From positions 288,501-352,500 of the forward strand of contig CAUYUJ010002692.1 in assembly GCA_963575745.1 (NCBI GenBank): a stretch of DNA of 64,000 bases, in the 5' to 3' direction. This DNA comes from Prorocentrum cordatum (taxonomy: Eukaryota; Sar; Dinophyceae; Prorocentrales; Prorocentraceae). Shown here piece by piece: positions 31,345 through 43,200 of this stretch. The translations under genes were made by a program, and so were the position numbers. The number at the start of each line of letters is the position of its first letter. The stretch's first letter is position 1. The notes below the pieces were generated by a model. That model was given only the letters and a program-made list of their open reading frames with translations. It was not told the origin of the DNA and searched no databases.

Positions 31345-31563
31345 TTAGGCTAGGGATAAGGAGTAAGAAAAAAGAGTAGAGAGTAGGAGTAGTAGGATTG
31401 AGCAGACCCCACAGGCTCCTTCGAGAGACCTGCAGCCCAGTTGGTCCGCCGTGAGGGCCCCCGACTTGACGAAGTCGAGCAGCATCTCCACGACCCACTC
31501 AGCCTGCTCGGGGGACCTGCCGCAGCGGCCAACCACGCTCATGAGCTTGTTGACGGAGTCCAA
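31345..31563 (-). pseudogene. Unknown-function gene: exon
   Basis: DSVNKLMSVVGRCGRSPEQA then EWVVEMLLDFVKSGALTADQ. This is a plausible helical segment ending before a pyrimidine-rich intron (31385-31270 on the minus strand) that leads to the exon at 31270. The order and spacing fit one transcript. No domain recognised. Confidence 0.5.
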
Positions 31564-31715
31564 AGGGTTCGGGGTGTCACCTTTGCTGGCTGGCGCAAAG
31601 CCCCAGCCAGGACTCAGTCGTTTAGCCGATTTGTCCCAAACACCGTGCTAAACCAAAAAGAAATCCTTCAACGGCGCATCAAATCTTCAAGGGGGATGGG
31701 TCCAGGTCCAGCGCA

Positions 31716-31870
31716 CTAAGGCTTATCAGTGCCTTCATCTGCGTCAAGCAGTAGCTGGCGCGCGCGGGGCATGGACAGCAACTTCTCATGCGCGCGGGAA
31801 GCGTTGTACAGAAACGTGTGGGACTTCGGGGTCTCGTCATTGTCAGCTGGGGCAAACAGGACAGAGTTCT
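31716..31870 (-). pseudogene. Unknown-function gene: exon
   Basis: VLFAPADNDETPKSHTFLYN then ASRAHEKLLSMPRARQLLLD. It lies between a purine/pyrimidine tract (31875-32000) and 31715. The exact splice sites are unclear. Confidence 0.45.
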
Positions 31871-31874
31871 GCGG

Positions 31875-32120
31875 TGGTGGAGGCAAAACAGCCCAGGGGG
31901 GATGAGACAGTGGAGGAGGCTCCAGAGGGGGAGGAGGAGGAGGGAAAGGAGGAGGAGGAGGAGCAGAAGGAGGAGAAGGGCGAGGGGAAGGAGGAAGGGG
32001 GAGGAGGAGGTGTTCCTCGTCAGCCACCCCCTTGCCCTGCCCTGCCTGTCCTTCCACCACCCCTTCGCCTTTTCACCGTCACATGCCTCCTCATCATCTG
32101 ACCCTGAGGTTCCTCGTGCG

Positions 32121-32160
<40 letters not shown>
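31875..32160. repeat. GGA-rich tract and a 38-base G homopolymer
   Basis: GGAGGAGG run at 31905-32015 and an uninterrupted G run at 32122-32159. This is intronic for the minus-strand gene. The G run is a candidate for assembly error and for quadruplex formation. Confidence 0.85.
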
Positions 32161-32164
32161 CGTT

Positions 32165-32345
32165 CAGGGTGGAAGTCCTCGTGTAGATCAGCTACTTCCT
32201 TATGGTCCATGGCGCCAGAGGTTTGCTCCTTCACCCGGCGCCACTCAGTGAGTCCAAAGATTTCTTCGAGCGCGGTCAGCTTGGTCCCCTGGTAGGTTGC
32301 AGCATAGTCCTGGCGGATCTGTTTCTGGAGGAAGTGCAGGTCGTC
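32165..32345 (-). pseudogene. Unknown-function gene: exon
   Basis: After acceptor CCCTAG the frame reads DDLHFLQKQIRQDYAATYQG then TALEEIFGLTEWRRVKEQTS. It joins in phase 0 to the exon at 32539 through a clean GT-AG intron (32346-32538) that consists mostly of GGA repeats. This is among the best-defined splice pairs in the window. Confidence 0.6.
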
Positions 32346-32538
32346 CTAGGGCAACAGAGGATGGGGCGGGCGAGCGCAAGCAAGCGTGGGGGAGTAGGAG
32401 GACGGCGGCAGGGAAAAGGTGGAGGAGGGACAGTCGAAAGCGGAGGAGGAGGGGAGAAGGGAGCAGGAGGATGGGGGGGAGGAGGAGAGGGGGAGGAGGT
32501 GGAGGAGGATAGGAGTGGCAGTCCTTGGCATCGCATAC

Positions 32539-32692
32539 CTCGAAGCGATACCTCGTGCTGAGCATCTTGCGCCTCCAAAGCTTCAAAGTGTCATCGGTGT
32601 CGTGAGTCAGCGCCCTGTGCACAGCGATGATGAAGGCGTGCGTGAACTCGATTGGCGACGCCGCAGAGTGCCCCTCGAATTGTTCAAATCTT
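32539..32692 (-). pseudogene. Unknown-function gene: exon
   Basis: EGHSAASPIEFTHAFIIAVH then TLKLWRRKMLSTRYRFE, ending at donor GAG|GTATGC (32538). No recognised domain. Confidence 0.58.
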
Positions 32693-33565
32693 CACGCGGC
32701 AGAGGCGGGGCAATCCCTGCGCCTTCTCAGGGCCCCGCGCGGGCTCATAAAGGCGTTCGCCCACTATTTCCGACGCGCCCCTGGTTGCGGCATGTGGCGT
32801 TTCAGCGGTCGCCACGCCCCGCTCGCGCTCGCCCCCCATCACCCCCCCCTCCGTCCGCCCCCCGCCCACCTCCCAACTTCCCGCCCCTGGGCGCGGGCCC
32901 CGAGTCGCAGACGCCCGCGGTCTCGAGGTCATCGGCCCCGCCCCCGCCGCCCCGAAGCTCGGCGACGGGGGGGGGGGGGGCGGGGGGGGAAGCGGGGGGG
33001 GGGGGGGCGGGGGAGGTAGCCATGGAGAGAAGGGAGACGAGTAATTAGGACAGGGAGGGGACGGAGAAGGAGAGAGGGAAAGCGGAGGAGGAGGAGCAGG
33101 ATATATGGCCTGGGGGCGGAGACGTTAAGGGAGGAGGAGGCCTGCATTCACCTGCAATGCGATCCATGATACACGACGCAATTCATGATTCGAGATGGCG
33201 GCGCGCACCCCCCACCGTGCTGCAGCTGCTGGCAGGCGCCGAGGGCGCCTTTCCTAAGCGAAACGCCGACCAAGGCCCATGAGGGCCGCCGACGGCCGCC
33301 CCGACTTTCTTATCGAGGACGGTTGGCGCTGCGGGCACGGCGCGTCAGCGCCTGCCCGAAACTGCGAGCCGCATCCCAGAGGCGAACCGGGACAACGCGC
33401 TCGACCGACTGCGCCATCCTGGCCTCGCAAAGGCAGCGATATTCCCTCCCTCGGTGCTGCTGACGCGCACATCTCTAACTCCACATGCCCCTTGCTCTGG
33501 TCCCCTCCCAACCCGCTCTGGCCGAGTGCCCTACGCAGTGTATCGCAGCCTCGAGGGTCCAACCA
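32693..33565. other. Intronic or intergenic G+C-rich DNA; possible tRNA-like A box
   Basis: G and C runs (32965-33012), GGA-rich 33050-33150, then a mixed stretch. On the minus strand, 33416-33405 reads TGGCGCAGTCGG, a full match to the pol III A-box consensus, followed 24 bases on by GGTTCGCCTCT (partial B box). No complete cloverleaf can be drawn. No exon supported. Confidence 0.45.
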
Positions 33566-33589
33566 TCACTTGAAAAACAATGCATCGTA

Positions 33590-33844
33590 CGTTTTGTTGG
33601 CCAGCACCTTCGGCGATATCTCCTCGATCATGAACTGGTGCTTGGCCAATTCCTGCTGGGCGGCCAGCGCCGACTTGCGCAAGGCAACTTTGTCAACCTG
33701 CTCGGAAAACGATTTCGACGTCAGCGCCGCCGCCCAGACCAGAATGCACTTGCACATGGTGAGTGAGCCGTCCTCGAAAACGGTCTCGTCGAAGGAGGCC
33801 AGATGGTACGTCTTGGCCCACGCGCGGACACCGATCTCCCCCTG
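33590..33844 (-). pseudogene. Unknown-function gene: exon
   Basis: Acceptor TTTCCGCAG, then GEIGVRAWAKTYHLASFDET, LTMCKCILVWAAALTSK and AQQELAKHQFMIEEISPKVL. The frame stops near 33566, but a GTGATG donor overlaps it. It is separated from the previous exon by an intron carrying a polyG run (33975-33990). Helical, with no recognised motif. Confidence 0.55.
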
Positions 33845-34059
33845 CGGAAAGCCCGCGCGAGGGATGACGCAGCGGGAGGGCAGAGCACGGAGGCAGGGAG
33901 GGCTTGGACCGAGGCGAGAGGAATAGGCAGGAGGCGGAAAACAGGGGTGATAGGGGGGGCGAGCGGGAGGACGAGGGGGGGGGGGGGGGGACCAGTATGC
34001 CCCACTCCACATCGACCCCCCCGACCCCCACCACTCTTGCTCCAAGGGAGCAGGCGGTT

Positions 34060-36179
34060 GGACGCCCGCCGCAGTCCTCCTTGGCGGCGGCGACCTTCTT
34101 GCGGAGGCCCACGGCAACGCCCTCCGCCAGCAAGGTGGACTTTGCTGGTGGACTTGCCGACGGCGCGCACCTTGTCCCACTTGTCGGCAGCGGCACCGAC
34201 CAGCCCGTGGGTCCACTCGGCGCCGTTCTTGAGGCCGCCCTGCTCTTGCTTCAGCTCCACCACCGTCGCGTTGACGAACTTGCGGATCTTCTCGCGAAGC
34301 CCGTGCTCGGCCACCTCGTCGATCAGGGAGCGCGCCGTGTCGTAGAATGCCATCGCCCCCTGCTTGATGAACGCCGTGTCCTCGTGGTCGGGGAACTCCT
34401 CATCCGAGAGCTTCTCGAACAGCACGGTGGCGGACCCCTTCATCTTAGATAAGTTCGCGTCCTGATACGCGGAGCCGAGGTCCAAGCTGTCATCCTTGAA
34501 GTGCTTCGCCTTGAAGTCGGCCACCTGGGCCGCCAGCTCGCTCTGCTTCCTGAAGGCGTCGAGCGCGCCGTCGTGGAGGCTGGACTTCGGCAGAAGGCCC
34601 AGGGCAGCTGCAAGCGCGCCCAACGCCCACGAGCGCAGCACCTCGCCGTTCGCAACCACGTCCACCGCGATCTCGACGCTTCCGTCGGCCACCTTCTTCA
34701 AATCATTCATCGCGCCCTGGTCGGCGCAGGCCACGCCCCTGACCTTCTCCATCGCGGACTTCGCGCCATCGAGGACCTCCTGCGTCAAGCTCTCGGCAGC
34801 GGCGGACTCTTTCAATGCAACCTTGAACGTTACCATCTCCCCTTCCGACTGGGGCTTGACCAGCAGCTCGGCAGCGTCGCCCTCGGCCTCGAGGAAGAAC
34901 GGCATCTCGTGCCACGCGACCCTTTGGTAAGAGACCATATCGCCGAAGCACTTGGCCTCCTCCAGCGATGCTCGCCCCTCAGCGACGCGCTTCCCGAAGG
35001 CCTGGGCGAGCGCCTGCGCCCTGTGCAGCGCCCGCGTCTTCACGCCCTCCCCGAAGGAGCTGCCGAGCGCATCCATCAAGCCAAGCAAGTGCTTGGCTAC
35101 GAGCGCGTTGTCATTGAAAACGGCGCACCACTCCTCCGTCGGGCCGGCATTATCTGGCAAGTCGGTCGTCAACGCATTGTGCACCTGGTCGGCTGGAGAG
35201 CCCATGGAGATCAGACCTCGCGACGTTTTCGACAAGTCGGTGAGCATGTCCATGTAGTGCGGCACCGAGAAGACCGTTCGGGCGACCGACTGCGCGATCG
35301 GGTTCTTGGACTTTGCGTCGGAAAGCAGCGCGACGTGGTGCTTGACCGCCAGGTTGAACTCCTCTAAGGACAAAGTGACGCCATCACCAATGAACACGTT
35401 CAGCGCGCCGAAGACCTCTGTGAGCGAGCAGAAGAGCCGCGCGCACGCCTCGGGCATGTCGGAAGCTACGATCTCAGCAATATTGGCGCGAATTTGGGCA
35501 ACGGCAGCGGTGACGATCGAGTGCGGGCCTTTGCCAGCCTCAATGGCGGGGCAGAGCCACGAGTCCACGAAGCAGGTGTTGAAGGCGGTGGTCTTGATTT
35601 CTCTGGGTCCATCTCCAGCGCGCTCAATACTGGCGAAGAGCTGTCGAATGGAGCGGTGTGGCTAGGGTCGCGCGGCAAGGTGCATTCGTAGAACGCCTTG
35701 AACGTATCGGCGCCCCGCACGGTGCTCACCATCCGCCTTGCTGCCCTCATGCGCAGTTTGAGGTTCACGGCGTCGGGCAGCGCCCCGTCGATTTGGATCA
35801 GATGCCGAACAGCTTTCGCCAACTCGTCATCTCCGTAGTTGCCCTGGTGGGCCACAGATGCAACGCGGGCCATCTCGAACTTTTTGACCTGGGCCTTCAG
35901 CTCCTGGACGCCAGCGGACCACTTCGGGCTAGTGCCGTTCTCGCGTAACCACCTGGAGGCATGGTGGAGAAAGTTGCCCAAGTTCCCCTTCACCATCTCC
36001 GTCTCACAATCCAAATTCTTGATGTGCTTGCATGGGCCAGGCCCCCCACTCGAGTCCCCGCCCGCCGCGCTGACAACGCCAAGCGCAGTAGAGGCCGCCA
36101 GAGACGCTGCATCGTCCAAGGTGTCGTCATCGGCGCCGCCAGGCGAGGCCTCATTGTTACCTGGCCCTGGACTCTTCAA
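34060..36179 (-). pseudogene. Unknown-function gene: long central exon(s), frame-shifted
   Basis: The longest protein-like stretch. From 36179: GPGNNEASPGGADDDTLDD, then KHIKNLDCETEMVKGNLGNF, to about 35655. A shift near 35655 leads to RQLFASIERAGDGPREIKTT and about 460 further residues (e.g. CSLTEVFGALNVFIGDGVTL, MKGSATVLFEKLSDEEF). A further shift near 34150 leads to STLLAEGVAVGLRKKVAAAK. Mostly helical, with few Cys and no TM segment. I cannot assign a family; the regular amphipathic helices suggest a scaffold-like or self-associating protein, but that is conjecture. Ordinary codon use and many coherent blocks show it was once a real gene. Confidence 0.62.
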
Positions 36180-37181
36180 AGAGAAGCGCCTCTTTTTTTG
36201 CCACGGGGGCAGCTGCCTCAGATCTCCAGCCGAAGAGCGACGGCGGCACCTGAATCACAGGGGCGCCAGCGCCGTCGACGACGCTCTCCCCCCCCGCCTC
36301 CGCCGCCAACCCATCGCTCTCGGCAGCAGCGGCCCCGCGCGCCGCTGGCGACCCGCCCCCTGTCTCTGCCATGGGAGAGCCGTTGCCAGGCTTGACCTCG
36401 GCGGCGCGGAGCTTGATCGGGGCCAGGTTGAGCTCCCCCCTCGTGGTGTTGATGCACGGCAAGTCCTTCGCAACCAGCTCCGAATCGAATTATGCTTCCT
36501 GGTTGTTGAGCCCCGCGTTGAAGAAATCGAAGACCTGGCCATCGTAGAACACGTCGTCTGGGCGCACGGGGCGCGCCCCAGCGGTGACCTTGTGGAACGC
36601 GGCAAAGCTCGTGGTGCGACGCGCCCCAGGGAATAGTTCGAACAACCATACTCTTTCGGTCTCCCCCGCTGCGCCGCCCCGAACTGGAAGCAGCATCGCG
36701 GGGCGGTGGCGCACCAGGCGCTGCAAGGGCTCGCGGCCGTCATGGTGGCACTTGAAGTCAGCCTTGTTGAGGACGGCAACCTTGCGCTTCACCTTGACGA
36801 CGCTGCCGCGGTCCACCGAGGCGCTGTCGCCATGCGCCGCGAGGCCGGCCGTGTCGAGTGCGGCGCGGTTGGCGCGGTTCGCCCAAGAAGCTTCCGCTTG
36901 CTGCACCTGATGCCTGAAGTGGCTGTCCTCGGGCGACCTGCTGCCCTTGCGCTCGATGACCTCGTCGATCGGCATGCGCGAGAAGACGCGGATGTACAGC
37001 TCGGCAATGCTACGCTTGATGGGCACGCCACGGCCCTCGCTGGCCCCGATCACGACTTGCGGGTCGCCCTCGGGAGCGGCAGGGGCGGAGCAAGAGCCCC
37101 CTTCCCCCCTGATCATCACCCCGCCCCCGCGGGTCGGCCGACGGCCGGGCCCCTTGCCAGCGGGCCCCCTTCGACAGCTAC
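36157..37181 (-). pseudogene. Unknown-function gene: exon with TAA interruption
   Basis: From about 37090: GDPQVVIGASEGRGVPIKRS, AELYIRVFSRMPIDEVIERK and ETERVWLFELFPGARRTTSF. A TAA at 36490-36492 is followed in the same frame by FDSELVAKDLPCINTTRGEL. A run of seven A (minus strand, about 36190-36196) shifts the frame into the next block, where KKRRFSLKSPGPG would be the likely continuing sequence. The intron before it holds a (CA)12 run at 37258-37282. No recognised function. Confidence 0.58.
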
Positions 37182-37610
37182 AGGCGGCAACGTCGCGCGC
37201 CCCGAACGCTGCCAGAACATGCGGCAGCGAAAAAACAATCCCAGGAGATACAACGCCACAACACACACACACACACACACACCACAACTTCCAGGATATA
37301 CACAAACAACGTCGTTGTCTGTCCATCGGGCGTCGCCCGCGCACCCCCCTGGAGCTCCTCTGAAGGCCTTGCCGAAACACGCCAGCCGAGAACACTGCTT
37401 GGGGGTGCCCTCTGAACCCCGAGCCCCGCGGCCTCGCGCGGGGCAGGGGGGCGCCCGTCTGCTCTAGGGGCAAGGGGCGGTCTGGCGATGCGCGGGACGA
37501 CGACGGGCGAGGGGGAGTTGAGGAGGAAAGAGAGGAGGGGGCGTTGAGGAGGGGGGCGGGGAGAGTAGAGGGGGAGGGGGAGGGGGGATGGGCATTGCAA
37601 ACTAGCTTAC

Positions 37611-38215
37611 CCGCCCAAGCGCGCGGACGAGTCTGTAGAGGCAACATTCAGGAAACCAAGCGGCGCGTGATTTGGGCCCCAGTTGGAAAGGACCAGACGA
37701 TGCTGCAACGCACGGCTGGTTGAGCGGGATGTTTGCTTCACTTCGGCATTGGATGCATCTGCATCCTCCTCCGCCCCCCCGCGCCCCCCCCGCCACCCCC
37801 CCGCCCAATCCTCGCCCCCCGCGTCGGGCAGGGGGCGGGCGGGGGCAGCGGCGGCGCGAGGGCGCTGCCGTTTTTTTCCCCACAGCCCAGGCCCCGCTGC
37901 GAGAGCAGTCGGGTGCCAAGGTATTGCTATAAGCATACCCTGAAAAGAAAGCTGCGCGCGAGCTGTGCGAATGCCCCGCAGCGGACCGCACTTGCGGGCA
38001 ACGTGCGCAGCGGGCCCTGCGCCGGCGCCAGCCCGTCCCGCTCGGACAGGGAACGGCGATTGGGAGCGGGGGGGGTGTCGGCGCTGGCAGTGGGCGGGTG
38101 ACGTGGGGACGAGGAGCGGACGAAGGGAGGTCGATGTAGTTTGAGGGGGCGAGCAGGCGCGCCAACGAAGGCTCATCCTCATGTGAGCTGTCACGCGGAA
38201 TACCAGCGATGACAT
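37611..38215 (-). pseudogene. Unknown-function gene: exons on the 3' side of the inserted retroelement
   Basis: Three blocks. 38215 downward: DVIAGIPRDSSHEDEPSLAR, directly beside the retroelement end. 37940-37885, after a strong acceptor (TTTCTTTTCAG): YAYSNTLAPDCSRSGAWAVG. About 37758-37611: TSRALQHRLVLSNWGPNHAP, then a donor GGGCGG|GTAAGC. The first block continues the acidic stretch that ends at the other side of the element (45799). Confidence 0.5.
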
Positions 38216-38514
38216 CATTTATCTCCAGCTGCACGGGGAACCACCTGAGCCAGGAGCTTTGGGGGGTCCGACGGACAGGCGGGAGCCTACAGGAAAACAA
38301 GAGACACCGACGAACACAATCGAGGTAAGGATGCACAAAAGACCAATCTGTTCCAGCAGAGCGGCAGTGTGGGTCGTCAGACCCCAAAGTACTTCAGAAG
38401 CAACAGTGAGGGCATCTCTGATGCCCCAGTGCCGAGAGCCCTCGGTGCATAACCTGCAGGGCCCCTCGCACGAGGGGCGAACATCAAAAACCACAAACAC
38501 TGAGGCTTATCCCC
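38216..38514 (-). repeat. YR element repeat B2 (3' terminus)
   Basis: Plus strand begins CATTTATCTCCAGCTGCACG and ends CTTATCCCC. It includes the perfect hairpin GCCCCTCG-CA-CGAGGGGC at 38461-38478. About 96% identical to 38636-38934. Confidence 0.9.
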
Positions 38515-38535
38515 CCGCCAGGGGGGGCGGGCGGG

Positions 38536-38635
38536 GCCGAAACTTGAGCGCGCGCGAGAGAGAGAGAGAGGGAGCAGAGGGGGCGGCCCAGGTAGGGGGG
38601 CACAAGCTAGATAAAAGTGCGTTTAGGAAAACATG
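38536..38635 (-). repeat. YR element repeat A2
   Basis: Plus strand from GCCGAAACTTGAGCGCG through a GA run to AGTGCGTTTAGGAAAACATG; the counterpart of A1 at 45704-45798. It abuts B1 without any spacer. Confidence 0.9.
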
Positions 38636-38934
38636 CATTTATCTCCAGCTGCACGGGGAACCACCTGAGCCAGGAGCTTGGGGGGGTCCGACGGACAGGC
38701 GGGAGCCCACAGGAAAACAAAAGACACCGACGAACACAATCGAGGTAAGGATGAACAGAAGACCTATCTGTTCCAGCAGAGCGGCAGTGTGGGTCGTCAG
38801 ACCCCAAAGTACTTCAAAAGCAACAGTGAGGGCATCTCTGATGCCCCAGTGCCGACGGCCCTCGGTGCATGACCTGCAGGGCCCCTCGCACGAGGGGCGA
38901 AAATCAAAAAACACAAACACTGAGGCTTATCCCC
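38636..38934 (-). repeat. YR element repeat B1
   Basis: Same 299-base unit as B2, hairpin at 38881-38898. It lies between the internal region and A2, as the split-repeat model predicts. Confidence 0.9.
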
Positions 38935-39130
38935 ATAGAGGCCCAAAGCCCCTTGCTGGCCTGCACAGGCCCTAGCACCGCGAGTGCCAGGGAGGGAGGG
39001 TGGGAAATAAACAGAGCCAAAACATATATCTTAAGTCGAAACCCCCTTTAAGCTCGGCTCAGGTGTTTGCTATACTATCCCCAGAGATAAACGCAGGGCC
39101 CCGCACAGACCAGCACGAATCACACGCAAA
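38935..39130 (-). other. YR element 3' noncoding region
   Basis: 196 bases between the recombinase stop and B1. No further feature recognised. Confidence 0.6.
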
Positions 39131-40250
39131 TTACCTCGCCCCCTTGCGACGGGTGGAGGCTTTCACCCCAGAAGACGGGCGGCCCACATCGGCCCTCATC
39201 GCCTGGCTGGAGATGACGCCCAAATCCACGCCGCCCCCCTTCAGCTGCCCGAGGGCCTCTGCGAGGCGCGCGGCGAAGGGGGACATGGCGGCGGGCGAAG
39301 CTCGGATAGCGGCAGCCATAGCCTTCCCAGGTGAGGCCCAGAAAGGTGCACCATCTAAAACCTGCTGCTGCTGAAGCCCCGCCCGTCGTCGAATTAGCAC
39401 ATGCGTCTTGGTATAACGTTGCAAAGCCGATGCGGTGTCCCACCTTCCGCGTCGTCTGGCATACTCCAGATCTCCATTATTAGCAACATAGTACGCTGCT
39501 CCCGCATGTCGTATCCCATGCGGTGGTCCCATGTGGGCAATGTTCAAAATCTCCAGCGCTCTATTCCACTGCCTGCGAAACTTATCTGTCGTAAGCGGAA
39601 ACACCTGCTCATCCGAACTCACTCCTTTTATCATATCATTCAAAATCGCCTTGGCGAGGGTAAACTCAATATGCACTCCCTGTCCAGAACCTGTCTTGAC
39701 CTTCTCTCCGCGAGCACGGTTGCCCAAAGTGAGGGCCACGTTGCCGCAACTATCAAAGCAAATATCACCACGTCTGAGAATGGCCCAGTCTTGTTCACGT
39801 AACCATCCATCCAGTTGGACCACTGCCGCACACTCCTCAAATATCGCGCCCATGCGGCACAGCTGCTGTATGATCAAACCCATTGCTTGGAAGGGTATGG
39901 GCTCACCTTCTTGTATAGTCTGGCGCCCCCCCCCCCCCCCCCCCCCCCCAAGCCTTCAAGGCTCGGGCTGAGAGGGGCAAGAAATTACGATGATCCTCGA
40001 AGGTATGCATGAACCCATTCATTAGATACGAGCCCCTTGAAAAAGCCCAACTCCCTGACGTAACACATGTCTGATAGATGCGATGCAAGCTCTCTGTCTC
40101 GTTCATGAACCGCAGAGAAAGGTCGGTCATTGCGTTTTATATCCACCAAAAATTCTCGCACTGCCTTCTCGTGGCCCAGGTTGGTCACATCGTCCACCGC
40201 GTGGATGGTGAGCCGATTGTTATGCCGCAGGTGCTGGCCCTTGGCATTCC
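39131..40250 (-). pseudogene. YR element tyrosine recombinase
   Basis: The N-terminal SAM-like part reads NDRPFSAVHERDRELASHLS and YVRELGFFKGLVSNEWVHAY (40200-39990). A shift and a 24-base C run (39926-39949, Gly codons on this strand) follow. The catalytic part (39883-39131) carries the tyrosine-recombinase residues: Arg in GWLREQDWAILRRGD (near 39785), H-x-x-R in GPPHGIRHAGAAYY (near 39520), the W of RRRGRWDTAS and the nucleophile Tyr in LQRYTKTH (near 39415). Such enzymes would integrate the circular DNA copy by strand exchange. A Pro/Gly/Lys-rich tail ends at 39131. All catalytic positions are present even though the frame is interrupted. Confidence 0.85.
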
Positions 40251-43200
40251 CCCAGGCGAGTGCCCCCTTCTTGGCGAGAGGGGGGGGGGGGGGCTGGACG
40301 TTTGGCGAGCCCCCTCCACGAGGCGAGCACAAAGGAACCAAATCAACATCCACCTCGAAGATAACGTGGCCCGCGAAGAACTGCTGCTCGTGTCTGTGGA
40401 CCAAACAAACGATGCCTCGTCCAGCAAAACTGGCTCGCCGCCACCACCACTCGCTGTTGCCTGCGCGGGAGCAAGTCCACCGTGCAGGTGCCCAGGGCGA
40501 CGGTCGAAGGCCATGGCGACACGAACCAGGCCGCCCAAGGCAGACCTGGATTTTCCTCGATCATCAGGCAGAACTGCGAGCACACAAGCGTCACGTGCCC
40601 CGTCGGTCAGGTCGGGACCTCCAACGTCCTCTCCATAACATGGATGGACCTCGCTTGACCAGCTCCCGTGAAGAAAGCGCGTACCCTCTCCGGTGTGTAC
40701 CTCCACTTGTGCTCCTCCTTGGTCGCCCCTGCTGCCCCCATCGGTAGCCCACGACTCGGGCCATCGGCTATGTTGTCCTCCGAGGCCACCCACCGCAGGA
40801 CCAGCTTGATGCCACAAACGAGCGACACCGCGGCTGCCTGTCTCGCGAGATGTAGTAACCCTGCTGCCGACGACCTCCCCTTTCACATGACCCCCATGGA
40901 GACCAGAGGGTCGCTGAAAACCAAGATTCGTTTTCGCCGCATCTTCGTCGATCGTGAAGCGTGTCGGAGTAGCCCCACGATGGTGCGCAGCTCTAGGATG
41001 TTGTTGTGCTCCTCCCTGTCCCACTTCCCAGAGTATAGGACAAACCATCTCGCCTCGTCGGTCCATGGCCGACCAGCGGCCAGTGCCTGCCCCCGAGCCT
41101 TCACCACGTGTAACTTCCCGTTCGCTCTCCTCGCCTCCGCACCTGCCATCGCGAGCCCCCAGTCTGGCTCGATCCTCCGACAAGCCCGCCCATATTCGAT
41201 CAGAAACTGCGGGTCGTAGTCGAAAAACGTCCACTCGGCCTCGGGCAGACCCTTCAGCTCGTCCACGTCGCTGGCCAGTCTGTAGAACACCTCCTCGTTG
41301 GTAATGATGCGGATCTTCACGTCCCCCATCTTCACCTCGAAGCTGGAAATCCCTGGCGTGTCCACCAGCTCGCCCCAAGAGTCCTCGTCGAAAAACTCCA
41401 GCAGGACCACCATGAAAGACAGCCCCAGAGACCCACACAGCTTCGCCACCTCCCGACACAGAGACCGCGTGAGCTCCGACCTCGACGGCGTCAGATGAAC
41501 AAACCACCACCATCTTCGCCTCAATCTGGAAAACAGCCCCCCGAGATCCCTGATGTCGTAGATATCGTGCTCGGCCCCCTTCGCGAAGTTGCTGGACACA
41601 CACCGGGAGGATGTCATAGCTCGGATGGTGGGCGTGACAAGTGCAACTCCAGCCGCCAGTTCGAGCACTCCAGGGCGCCCGAGATCGGGAGCTATCTGCT
41701 CGTCGTCCTCCTCCCCTTCGTGCTCGACCTCCTCCTTGATGTCCTGGTACGTCTCGTCGACGCGCACCCTCCACGTCTGGGGCACTCCCTTGGCGGCCTC
41801 GTCCCTGCACTCCTCGCTCGTGGTGAGGGTCTGCGCCGCCCCATAGCCGAACTCCGAGGCGTCCGTCATGTAGGCCCTCCCGAACCACCCCGTTTCCAGG
41901 TCCGACTCGAAGTGCGCCGAGAGCGAGCCCAGGCACATGAGCTCCGCCAGGACCCCCTTTGGAATGTCGCGCACCTCGTCCCCCAGGTCGCTCGACTCGT
42001 TCAACCACCTGTAGACCCTGTCCAGCATCGCAAACCCAGGGCGTGCAACCATCAGGACCCACGCCCAGAGCCCGAGCAAGGATGCCACCGTCGATGGTCG
42101 CGAGGCTCCAGCACACACCAGGGCCTCGGTGGCCAGGACGATCTCCTTCATCCTGTCCTCGTGCACGACCACCCGACACGGCCTTCCCACAATGGAAAGA
42201 CCCAGCCCCTTCTCCAGCCCAGGCCCCCACGTCTCCTTGTGCACCTCCAGCCCTTTCTCCGTCAAGACCGTCTTCACCACCTCCTTGTCGATCTCCACCT
42301 GCTCCTCCCCGCCCTCGTAGAGCCTGAGGCCAATGTAGTCGTCGATGTACAAGAGTAGCAGCAGGTCGTAGTTCACAAACGATGGCACTTGCATCCCGTA
42401 GGCCAGCTGAGCCGACTTGAAAGGGCTGATGCCTTGGAGCGAATCGGTCAGACACGAGTGCGCCAAGAATATGGCCCACGAATGCCCCATCACGGGCGCG
42501 ATGGCCCCAATCCCCACGTCGTCGCCGTCGGGTTTCGGGGCGCTCACGCCTTCCCGTTGTGCATAGTCCCAGAGCTCCCGTGGTGTCAGCAAGTCCAGCA
42601 CGCAGTACTCCGCCAGTGCCTTGGGCCACCTCAGGCGGTAGAACCAGTCTGGGATGCCCCCTGAGAAGCTCAGCAGCTGCTGGCCCTGAAGCACTTCTCC
42701 CGACAGGTCCACCGCCGCCAGCGCACTCGGAGACCCCAACCCCGTCCAGGGGGGCCTCCTGAAGCGCAAGTTGAGACGTCTGCAGTCCCACACCAGCCTC
42801 GACCTCGCCACCTCGGTAGATGAAGCCTCCACCATTGACTTGACCACCGTGAAGATGCCTACCTTCTCCTTCACCTCTTTGGCCAAAAAAAAATCCCCGA
42901 CTGCCACATCTTCAGCCCCAGCTTCAGCCTGTTCGACTCCCGCTTCCAACCGGCGTCGGTGAAGCTCGATGTGGACTCGTGCTTGACCCAATCGACCTCG
43001 TCGGCCGTCCTCAGCATCAGCCCCTCCACGTCCAGCAGGTAAGGGAGGGCCGTAGGCGACAGGTCTGTCACCTTGAGCCCCCTCGCCCCTGCGGCTGGGA
43101 CCCACACCGCGTCCGCCACCATGTCGCAGAGGCCCCCCTTCTTGAGCGCCACCTTGGGTCGCTCCTTCACCACCGACCTCTCGTAGCCGCTCAGCCCACC

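Noticed and set aside
33300-33450. A functional tRNA gene
   Set aside because: A-box match only. The acceptor stem, anticodon arm and T arm cannot be formed.
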